A stretch of 64,000 bases of DNA from Armatimonadota bacterium (GTDB lineage: Bacteria; Armatimonadota; Fimbriimonadia; Fimbriimonadales; Fimbriimonadaceae): contig JAFDWR010000002.1 in NCBI GenBank assembly GCA_018268355.1, positions 308,411 through 372,410 of the forward strand, written 5' to 3'. Shown one piece after another: positions 43,652 to 50,686 of this stretch. The notes under the pieces were generated by a model. The model had not been told where the DNA came from. It was given only the letters and a program-made list of their open reading frames with translations, and searched no databases. Both the position numbers and the translations under genes were made by a program. Every line of letters starts with the position of its first letter. The first letter of the stretch is position 1.

Positions 43652-45139
43652 CTACTCCGTCGCCGGAGCCTGTTTCGCCATCTTGAGGATCGTGACGTGC
43701 ATCCAAACAAGGCAGACAACACTAATGAGTGCAAGGAGGAGCCAGCAAGAAGTCCAGAGTCCCGTCACTCTAAGGAGGTAGCCGAAGAGAATGGGGCACA
43801 CAAATCCACCTAGCCCACCGATGACCCCTACGATTCCACCGACAACGCCAACATCGTTCGGAAAATAGTCGGGGATGTGGCGATACACGGCGGCTTTCCC
43901 GATCCCCATCATGATTCCCGCCAAGAAAACGATAGTTGTAAACACCCACACGTTGGCCTGAAAGTAAACGTGAGTCACCCCACGGGCTAGAAGCTCTCGC
44001 TTCTTAACCTTTTGGCCCACTTCAACTACTGGCTCTTGCCACGACTGACTTCGGGGGAAGATGAGGGCGCCCTCAGAAAGGCTGGAACCTTTGCTCGACA
44101 GGGTCTGCGTCGAGCCCAGAGCAGTGTTGAGAGCATACGACGTGTCATCGATTTGAACCCGATCTTGATCGACCTGAGTCACGGTTCCGGCTCGTTCAGC
44201 CAGAACTCCTTCCCCTGGGGACATGATATCCATGCGTGGCGCGATTGCGAGTGCGAACAAAACCACGCAACTTGCCAGCACCCAGTACATGGTGGCCCGG
44301 GCTCCAAATCTATCGCTCATCCACCCTCCGAGCGCACGAACCAAACCGCTCGGAAGGCTAAAAATGCTCGCCATGAGACCCGCCATGGCGAGACTCATTC
44401 CATAGACGCTGAGATAGTAAGGTACGAGCCACTGAGCCAGTGCGACGAACGCCCCAAACACCAAAAAGTAGTAAGCGCCAAATCGCCAAACTCGAGCGGA
44501 CTTGAGAGGGGCAAGCATGGTGCGGATCGTCTTTTGGCTCGCTCCTTCTGTGACCCTGTTCTTCGTTAAGAGCGCAAACAGGATCGTCATCCCAAATAGG
44601 CATGCCGCATAAATCAGGGGCAAGGTTCGCCACCCTTCCAATTGGTTGCCTTCCTGAGTGAGCATTTGCAGTGTGAGCGGAGCCAGCAGCGTGGTCAACG
44701 CCGAGCCTGCGTTTCCAACGCCGAAGATTCCGAGTGCGGTCCCTTGTTTTTCCTTGGGAAAAAACACGGACGTGTAGGCGATCCCAACTGCGAAAGCTGC
44801 TCCGCTCATTCCGAAAATGAGTCCCGAGATCACAAGATGGGCGAACGTAGTTGCGAAGCTCACCGATGCAACTCCGGCGGTCGCAAGTAGCATCACGCCG
44901 ATGTAGACCGGCTTGCCCCCAAAACGGTCCGTGAGTAGTCCGACCGGCAACCGCATGATCGACCCGGTGAGAATGGGGACACCAAGGAGCCAACCGAGCT
45001 GCTCCTTGGAGATCGGAATGATCTGCTTATCGACCAAAAATGCCCCGAGGACGCCGTACATGGTCCAGACGGCAAAGCACACCGTAAACGCGATGGTGTT
45101 GAGAATGAGCATGCGGTTGGCAAGGGCTCGATCTGGCAT
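43652..45139 (-). CDS. NarK-type nitrate/nitrite transporter 2 with large inserted domain
   Basis: About 495-aa MFS porter. Signatures FGMSGAAFAVGIAYTSVFFP and GTALGIFGVGNAGSALTTL mark the nitrate porter family. Between helices at about residues 305-393 lies an insertion of about 90 residues, polar and beta-rich, ending VVEVGQKVKKRELLARG, which resembles half a lipoyl/biotinyl-type sandwich. NarK1 lacks it. ATG 45,139 (MPDRAL) is exactly 41.5 bp from palindrome S4 with CATAAC as -10. Paired NarKs often split into a proton symporter and a nitrate/nitrite antiporter. Confidence 0.88.
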   Translation of the reverse strand: MPDRALANRMLILNTIAFTVCFAVWTMYGVLGAFLVDKQIIPISKEQLGWLLGVPILTGSIMRLPVGLLTDRFGGKPVYIGVMLLATAGVASVSFATTFAHLVISGLIFGMSGAAFAVGIAYTSVFFPKEKQGTALGIFGVGNAGSALTTLLAPLTLQMLTQEGNQLEGWRTLPLIYAACLFGMTILFALLTKNRVTEGASQKTIRTMLAPLKSARVWRFGAYYFLVFGAFVALAQWLVPYYLSVYGMSLAMAGLMASIFSLPSGLVRALGGWMSDRFGARATMYWVLASCVVLFALAIAPRMDIMSPGEGVLAERAGTVTQVDQDRVQIDDTSYALNTALGSTQTLSSKGSSLSEGALIFPRSQSWQEPVVEVGQKVKKRELLARGVTHVYFQANVWVFTTIVFLAGIMMGIGKAAVYRHIPDYFPNDVGVVGGIVGVIGGLGGFVCPILFGYLLRVTGLWTSCWLLLALISVVCLVWMHVTILKMAKQAPATE

Positions 45140-45171
45140 GACTCTGTTATGGCCCGCTCTCTCGCCGAGGA

Positions 45172-45189
45172 TTATGATGGATATCATGG
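45172..45189. promoter_or_regulatory. Crp/Fnr-type site S4, bidirectional (narK2 / moaA)
   Basis: TTATGATGGATATCATGG is centred at 45,180.5. The narK2 ATG (45,139) and the moaA GTG (45,222) each lie exactly 41.5 bp away, on opposite strands. The -10 hexamers CATAAC (45,146-45,151, minus) and CACAAT (45,210-45,215, plus) sit at -12 to -7 of each start codon. One dimer could activate both leaderless transcripts. Confidence 0.85.
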
Positions 45190-45221
45190 TTCTATACGGC
45201 GGCTTACGGCACAATTCAGCC

Positions 45222-46211
45222 GTGACCCATGCGGACCTGCTGACAGACCGGTTTGGTCGATTCCACGACTACCTGCGGGTGTCGATCACGGATCGATGCA
45301 ATTTTCGGTGCGTCTACTGCATGCCCGAAGAAGGCGTGGTCTGGCAACCGCGCGAAGAAATTTTGAGCTTTGAGGAGATTGAGCGTCTTGCTCGGTTCTT
45401 CGTTGAGCGTGGCGTGCGGAAGATCCGGCTTACCGGCGGCGAACCAACCCTCCGCAAGGGTTACCTCAACCTAGTTGAATCCCTTGCCGCCATCCCGGGT
45501 TTGAGGCAACTTGCTCTGACAACCAACGGAACCCGCTTGGCCCAAGACGCGGTAGCACTCAAGGCGGCTGGGCTGGCAAGCGTAAATGTGAGTTTGGATA
45601 CACTGCGGCAGGCTCGCTTCTTTGAGATCACGCGGCGAAACGAGTTACCCAGGGTTCTCCAAGGAATTGAGACCGCCCATACGGCGGGGCTAGAGACCAA
45701 GATCAACGTGGTGGTTCTTCCCGGAGTGAATGAGGATGAGATCATCCACTTCGGCGATTTTGCCTGCGAACACAATCTGACCGTCCGGTTCATTGAGTTC
45801 ATGCCTTTTCTCGACAACGGTTGGAACGCAGACCGGGTCGTCTCTTCCGCCGAGATTCGGGCCCGACTCTCCGAGCGATTTGAGCTTCGACCCTTGGAAT
45901 CTGGGGCGTCGGATGTTGCCCGGGAGTATGCAATCGATGGCTCCGAGGGCCGGGTCGCCTTTGTCTCAAGCGTCACCGAGAGCTTCTGTTCAGGCTGCAA
46001 TCGCCTTCGCTTGACGGCAGACGGTCAGCTTAAATCTTGTCTCTTCCTACCACCGAGCGTCTCGTTACGGGACTTGATTCGAGGAGGAGCACCCGACTCA
46101 GAACTTGAGATAACTGTTCGAGAGTGCCTCGATGGCAAGTGGAGCGCCCATCCACCGATGCGAAACTGGGCTCAACGAGATAACTTAACCATGGTGCAAA
46201 TCGGCGGATGA
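45222..46211 (+). CDS. moaA: GTP 3',8-cyclase
   Basis: About 329-aa radical SAM enzyme starting molybdopterin synthesis. The N-terminal cluster motif CNFRCVYC, the C-terminal second cluster SFCSGCNRLRLTADGQLKSC and the conserved terminal Gly-Gly (QIGG) are all present. GTG 45,222 is chosen because it begins at the natural MoaA N-terminus and is 41.5 bp from S4; upstream in-frame codons run through the promoter. The stop overlaps the next start (ATGA). First gene of a six-gene Moco operon. Confidence 0.95.
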   Translation: MTHADLLTDRFGRFHDYLRVSITDRCNFRCVYCMPEEGVVWQPREEILSFEEIERLARFFVERGVRKIRLTGGEPTLRKGYLNLVESLAAIPGLRQLALTTNGTRLAQDAVALKAAGLASVNVSLDTLRQARFFEITRRNELPRVLQGIETAHTAGLETKINVVVLPGVNEDEIIHFGDFACEHNLTVRFIEFMPFLDNGWNADRVVSSAEIRARLSERFELRPLESGASDVAREYAIDGSEGRVAFVSSVTESFCSGCNRLRLTADGQLKSCLFLPPSVSLRDLIRGGAPDSELEITVRECLDGKWSAHPPMRNWAQRDNLTMVQIGG

Positions 46212-47110
46212 GAGACGTTTCCTTTAAGAACACGACCAAGCGAACGGCCCTCGCTCGCGCTGAACTTACGGCGAGCGCCGAGACGATTCGGCGCGTCCAG
46301 AATGGCGATACTCCCAAAGGAGACCCGGTTCCCGTCGCTAAGGTTGCGGCGATTCAGGCGACGAAGAAAACAACCGAGTGGATTCCTTACTGCCATAACA
46401 TCCCGATTGAGCATGTAAGGGTGGACTTTGAATTCTTGGCAGACCGGATCGCGGTCGAGGTCTTCGTTGTTTCCATCGCCAAGACCGGGGTCGAGATGGA
46501 GGCCATGACCGGGGCCGCTGCCGCTGTGCTCACCCTCTACGACATGTTGAAAATGATCGACGACGACATGGAAATCGTCGGCGTTCGCCTGCTCTCAAAG
46601 ACGGGCGGTAAGAGTGACCTTCCCAAGCGCACTGACTGGAGCGCGCAAGTTCTGGTCATGTCAGATCGAGCGCATGGCGGCGAGTACGAAGATCGAAGCG
46701 GCCTAATACTGGAGCAGGCGCTCAAGGGTCACGGCGCAGGCTCTGTCTCGGTGAAAGTTCTGCCCGATGAATCGGAATTGCTGGTTAGTGAGGTTCGCGC
46801 TGCCGCTGAAAGAGGTATCTCATTGCTCGTGATCACCGGGGGCACGGGAGTTGGTCCTAGGGATATCACTTCTGATACCATCGCACCGCTCCTCGAAAAA
46901 AGCCTCCCTGGTGTGGTCGCTGCCTTCCAATCCTACAGCCACTCACGGCTACCCACCGCCCTGCTAGCTCGGCCCTTGGCTGGGATCATTCGAGAGACGG
47001 TTGTGCTGGCAATTCCGGGCAGTCCGGGAGCGTGCGAGGATGCCATGGCCTGCCTAATGCCGAGCCTGTTGCACATTCATTCGATGCTCGCTGGGGAGGG
47101 CCACCCGTGA
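46208..47110 (+). CDS. Bifunctional MoaC-MogA/MoaB fusion
   Basis: 300 aa in two domains. Residues about 1-140 are MoaC (cyclic pyranopterin monophosphate synthase) with IQATKKTTEWIPYCHNIPIEHV, KTGVEMEAMTGAAAA and SKTGGKSD. About 145-300 are MogA/MoaB (molybdopterin adenylyltransferase) with VMSDRAHGGEYEDRSG, TGGTGVGPRDIT and the C-terminal IPGSPGACEDAM. The two enzymes act at different steps of the pathway. Such fusions are known in some bacteria. It overlaps moaA and moeA by 4 bp each. Confidence 0.93.
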   Translation: MRDVSFKNTTKRTALARAELTASAETIRRVQNGDTPKGDPVPVAKVAAIQATKKTTEWIPYCHNIPIEHVRVDFEFLADRIAVEVFVVSIAKTGVEMEAMTGAAAAVLTLYDMLKMIDDDMEIVGVRLLSKTGGKSDLPKRTDWSAQVLVMSDRAHGGEYEDRSGLILEQALKGHGAGSVSVKVLPDESELLVSEVRAAAERGISLLVITGGTGVGPRDITSDTIAPLLEKSLPGVVAAFQSYSHSRLPTALLARPLAGIIRETVVLAIPGSPGACEDAMACLMPSLLHIHSMLAGEGHP

Positions 47111-48267
47111 TCACGGTCGACGAGGCGCTCTCAATCATTCGCGATCTTCGTCCGAGTTTGCCAACGGAACGAGTGGAATTGATTCACGCCCTGGGCCGGG
47201 TTTTGGCGAAAGATGTCGTTTCCCCATTTGATCTTCCGCTCTTTGATAACTCCGCCATGGACGGCTTCGCCGTCGGGAGTCCGGAGGGACCCTGGGAGAT
47301 CGTTGGCGAGGTTGCCGCAGGGGCGACGGCTCCTATGGGCATCCAGCCGTGTCAGGCCGTGCGGATCTTCACAGGAGCCCCGGTTCCAACCCGAACCTAC
47401 GGCGTCATCGCACAGGAAGACGCTTCGGAACAAGATGGTTTGCTCGTGGGAGAAGTTCGAAAGGGCGGGCATGTGCGGTTTCAAGCTGAAGAAGCACCGG
47501 CGGGGCATCTCGTCGCGCAAAAGGGAGCGACGTTGACACCACCCCATCTCGCCGCGTTCGCGAGTTGCGGACTCGCCACGGTTGAAGTCCACGGTTTGCC
47601 AAATGTCGTCATCCTCAGCACCGGGAATGAAGTCGTGCCTCCTGGCCAGTCACTCCAACACGGTCAGATATTCAATTCCAATGCGACCGCCCTCGCTTCG
47701 GTCTTGGCTTTCAGAGGCATCTGCGCACAAGTGCGACACGCTCCAGATTCCCAAGAAGAGCTGCGCGCCCAGATCCACGAGTCGATTCAAAGTTTCGAGC
47801 TCCTGATCACGACCGGCGGGGTTTCCGTCGGGGCTCATGACCTCGTACTAGCGGCCATGGAGGAGGCGGGTTTCCACTTGAGATTCCACGGGGTCGCCGT
47901 GAAACCGGGCAAGCCTATTGCCTTCGGAATGCGCGAAGATGGGAAAGTATGGTTTGGCCTCCCTGGCAATCCTCTCTCGACATGGGTGGGTTATCTTGTT
48001 TTCGTCAGTGCCTGGCTGGGTGATGAATTCCAATGTGAATCCAGGCAAATTGCGAGAACAATGGATAGGAAGCCGGGACCCGAAGAGTTTCTCCCGGCGA
48101 AGCTACTACCCGGCGGTGAGATTACAATCCTAAACGTCATTGGCTCCCACTCGAACTTTGGCCTTTTGGAGAGCGACGGACTTGTGAGGATCAACCGCGA
48201 TGTGATCACGTTGGCCCAAGGCGAGCACATCGATTTCTTGCCTTTCCCATGGAATCGAAACCCATGA
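47107..48267 (+). CDS. moeA: Molybdopterin molybdenumtransferase
   Basis: About 386 aa, inserting molybdate into adenylylated molybdopterin. Family landmarks: LPLFDNSAMDGFAV, RIFTGAPVPTRTYGVI, the MoCF-like ITTGGVSVGAHD and VKPGKPIAFG with GLPGNPLSTWV. GTG 47,107 overlaps the preceding stop (GTGA), and an earlier in-frame start inside the upstream gene is not needed. It lies between moaC-mogA and moaD in the coupled operon. Confidence 0.94.
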   Translation: MITVDEALSIIRDLRPSLPTERVELIHALGRVLAKDVVSPFDLPLFDNSAMDGFAVGSPEGPWEIVGEVAAGATAPMGIQPCQAVRIFTGAPVPTRTYGVIAQEDASEQDGLLVGEVRKGGHVRFQAEEAPAGHLVAQKGATLTPPHLAAFASCGLATVEVHGLPNVVILSTGNEVVPPGQSLQHGQIFNSNATALASVLAFRGICAQVRHAPDSQEELRAQIHESIQSFELLITTGGVSVGAHDLVLAAMEEAGFHLRFHGVAVKPGKPIAFGMREDGKVWFGLPGNPLSTWVGYLVFVSAWLGDEFQCESRQIARTMDRKPGPEEFLPAKLLPGGEITILNVIGSHSNFGLLESDGLVRINRDVITLAQGEHIDFLPFPWNRNP

Positions 48268-48506
48268 AGACCGTGACAATCCGCTATTTTGCAGTCCTGC
48301 GAGAGCGCCGTGGGCTCGCCGTCGAGCAGAAAACGACCTCATGCGAGACCGTTGGAGACTTCGTTGAAACGCTCATCGCAGAGCACCGGCTCGGTCTTCC
48401 GCCCGCACTAATTCGGGTTGCCATCGACCGTGAATTTGTCGATCCAGCTGACCCACTGCAAGAAGGAAGTGAACTTGTCCTGATTCCCCCGGTGGCAGGC
48501 GGATGA
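48264..48506 (+). CDS. moaD: Molybdopterin synthase sulfur carrier subunit
   Basis: About 80-aa ubiquitin-fold protein (MKTVTIRYFAVLRERRGL) ending in the required Gly-Gly (PPVAGG), which is adenylated and thiocarboxylated. ATG 48,264 overlaps the moeA stop (ATGA); a start five codons earlier is possible. Its partner MoaE and its activator MoeB are fused into one protein encoded next. Confidence 0.93.
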   Translation: MKTVTIRYFAVLRERRGLAVEQKTTSCETVGDFVETLIAEHRLGLPPALIRVAIDREFVDPADPLQEGSELVLIPPVAGG

Positions 48507-49909
48507 AGTTCTCACTAAGCGATGCCCCGATTGCCGCTGAGCCGATAACCCATGATGCGGCGGGCGGATTTGTCGTCTTCGAGGGCAAAGTACGCAATCA
48601 CGCCGAGGGGCGGTCCGTTGTTGGGCTCGAGTATGAGGCATTCCCCGAAATGGCACTTTCCCAGGGGGAAGCGCTTGTTCAAGAGGCCATCGAGCGTTTT
48701 GGGCTCTCGGAAGCCAGGGTGATCCATCGCGTCGGGCAACTTACCATCGGCGACACGGCAGTCGTCGTGCAAACGGCCTCCGCCCACCGGCGAGAAGCCT
48801 TTGAAGCATGCGAGTGGATCATGGACCAACTCAAGTGGCGGGTTCCCATTTGGAAGCGCGAAACCTACGCTAGCGGAGTCGCCGAGTGGGTTGTCCCCGG
48901 TGAAGCCGCTTCTAGCACGGTTGACGACGAGATGTTCGCCCGGCAAATGCGACTTCCCGAAGTCGGACCCGAGGGTCAAGCCGCGCTCGCCGGGGCCAGA
49001 GTCTTGCTGGTCGGGGTTGGGGGCCTCGCGGCAGGGAGCCTGCCTTCACTGGTGGGATCAGGCATCAGGACACTGGGCCTGGTAGACGCCGACCTGGTTG
49101 AGATTTCGAATCTTCATCGTCAAACCCTATTTGCCGCTTCGGATGTGGGCCGTTTGAAAGTCGAGCGAGCTGCCGTATTCGCGCGTCGCTTCCGGCCCGA
49201 GCTGACGGTTCAGACATTTCCTGTGCGCCTCGCTGAAGGTAATGCCGAACAACTCGTCTCCGGCTACGACTGGATCATAGACGGAACCGATTCCCTAAAT
49301 ACAAAGCTTCTGCTCGACCGAGTTTGCCAGCAACTCGGCCGCCCCTTGGTCACCGCCAGTGTCCACCAATTTGAGGGGCAACTGATGACGATCCGGCCCG
49401 GAGGACCGTGCCTTGCCGATCTTTTTCCCGAACCGCCTCCCGAACACTGCGTTGGAACATGCGCCCAATCCGGAGTGCTTGGCGTTGTGCCCTCGCTGAT
49501 GGGGGTTCTCCAAGCGAACGAAGTCATCAAAGGCATCCTTGGGTTACCGGTCTTGGACGACAAGTTGCTCTTGTTTGATTTCCGCACCTTGGAAGCAATA
49601 ACGATCCGTCGAACGGTATCCGGCGAACGCAGTTCCGGGGGCAGTGTTTGGGATGTTGATGCGGTCTCGATCAATCTTGAAAACTTCGATCTGGTGGATA
49701 TTCGGGAGCCAGACGAAACTCCCGAGATCAACCAGCCGCATCGACGTGTGCCGATAGCGAGTTGCTACGAGGCAGAATGGGAACGCCCTACTCTGTTTGT
49801 CTGTGCTTCCGGAAGGCGGAGTTACCGCCTAGTAGCCGACCTCAGGGCACGGGGCGTTTGCGACGTCTTCTCGCTCCAAGGAGGAGTCGAGTGTCTTGAA
49901 CATGATTGA
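48503..49909 (+). CDS. MoaE-MoeB-rhodanese triple fusion
   Basis: 468 aa. Residues about 1-135 are MoaE, the catalytic molybdopterin synthase subunit (FEGKVRNHAEGRSVVGLEYEAF, HRVGQLTIGD, HRREAFEACEWIMDQLK, WKRE). About 145-385 are a MoeB/ThiF-type MoaD adenylyltransferase with ATP motif VGVGGLAAGSL and DADLVEISNLHRQTLF. About 390-468 are a rhodanese with active-site CASGRRS. The zinc site of MoeB looks lost: the usual CxxC reads CLAD and no C-terminal CxxC is present. It binds, activates and uses MoaD in one chain. Confidence 0.9.
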   Translation: MKFSLSDAPIAAEPITHDAAGGFVVFEGKVRNHAEGRSVVGLEYEAFPEMALSQGEALVQEAIERFGLSEARVIHRVGQLTIGDTAVVVQTASAHRREAFEACEWIMDQLKWRVPIWKRETYASGVAEWVVPGEAASSTVDDEMFARQMRLPEVGPEGQAALAGARVLLVGVGGLAAGSLPSLVGSGIRTLGLVDADLVEISNLHRQTLFAASDVGRLKVERAAVFARRFRPELTVQTFPVRLAEGNAEQLVSGYDWIIDGTDSLNTKLLLDRVCQQLGRPLVTASVHQFEGQLMTIRPGGPCLADLFPEPPPEHCVGTCAQSGVLGVVPSLMGVLQANEVIKGILGLPVLDDKLLLFDFRTLEAITIRRTVSGERSSGGSVWDVDAVSINLENFDLVDIREPDETPEINQPHRRVPIASCYEAEWERPTLFVCASGRRSYRLVADLRARGVCDVFSLQGGVECLEHD

Positions 49910-50642
49910 GCCTTGGCTCTTTATCGGGGTCTTCGCCGTGGCCCTTGGCTACAGTATGGTGGGACATGGCGGAGCCTCCGGTTACTTGGCTCTGCTTGCA
50001 TTCACCGCGATTCCCAGCGCGATCGGGGCCACGACGGCGCTCGTTCTCAACGTCTTTGTCGCGGGCATCACCTTGGTGGTTTTTGGTCGAGCGAGGCATT
50101 TTGATTGGAATCTCGCGTGGCCGCTGCTGCTGGGGTCTGTACCTTTCGCGTTTCTGGGCGGACGCCTTAAGTTTGAAAACCAAGTTCAAGACGTCGTTCT
50201 GGGGATTGTGCTTCTTTACGCTGCCGGAGTGCTGATCTTCAGCGTCCCTGGGAAAGACGGCGAGAGCCAACCACCTGTTCGCCCTATCCTCGTGGGGTCG
50301 GGGGCGGGCATCGGTTTCTTGAGCGGGCTTGTCGGGATCGGCGGAGGGATTTTTTTGTCTCCGCTGATGATCCTGAATCGGTGGGCGCAGCCGCACAAAG
50401 TGGCAGCCCTCTCGGCGGGGTTCATTTTCGCAAACTCGTTGGCCGGTCTCTCGGCTCGACCTCTTGATCTCCTGCGAGAAAGCCTGAGCCTATGGCCTCT
50501 AATCACAGTAGGCATTCTTGGCGCAGTCGGTGGCAGCTACCTCGGAGCCCATCGAGTATCAAGTCTTGCCCTTCGGCGAACGTTGGGATTGGTTTTGCTA
50601 CTTGCCGTGGCTAAGCTGCTCCAGAAGGGATTGGGGCTATGA
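49896..50642 (+). CDS. TSUP (TauE/SafE) family membrane transporter
   Basis: About 248 aa with seven to eight hydrophobic helices and the duplicated TSUP half repeat (VGHGGASGYLALLAF and GLVGIGGGIFLSPLMIL). The family moves sulfur oxyanions and other organic anions. AGGAGG at 49,879-49,884 fits TTG 49,896 better than ATG 49,902. The gene is coupled to the Moco operon end, so transport of a molybdate- or sulfur-related anion is an attractive guess, unproved. No ModABC is in the island. Confidence 0.85.
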   Translation: MNMIEPWLFIGVFAVALGYSMVGHGGASGYLALLAFTAIPSAIGATTALVLNVFVAGITLVVFGRARHFDWNLAWPLLLGSVPFAFLGGRLKFENQVQDVVLGIVLLYAAGVLIFSVPGKDGESQPPVRPILVGSGAGIGFLSGLVGIGGGIFLSPLMILNRWAQPHKVAALSAGFIFANSLAGLSARPLDLLRESLSLWPLITVGILGAVGGSYLGAHRVSSLALRRTLGLVLLLAVAKLLQKGLGL

Positions 50643-50654
50643 TGCCTGTCATAG
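50637..50654 (+). promoter_or_regulatory. Crp/Fnr-type site S5 (nitrate reductase)
   Basis: CTATGATGCCTGTCATAG is centred at 50,645.5, 41.5 bp from the reductase ATG at 50,687. TAAACT at 50,675-50,680 is the -10, placed at -12 to -7, so the mRNA should begin at the A of the ATG. The site overlaps the end of the upstream TSUP gene. Confidence 0.85.
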
Positions 50655-50686
50655 CGGCATCCTCCCAGCGAGACTAAACTTCAGAA

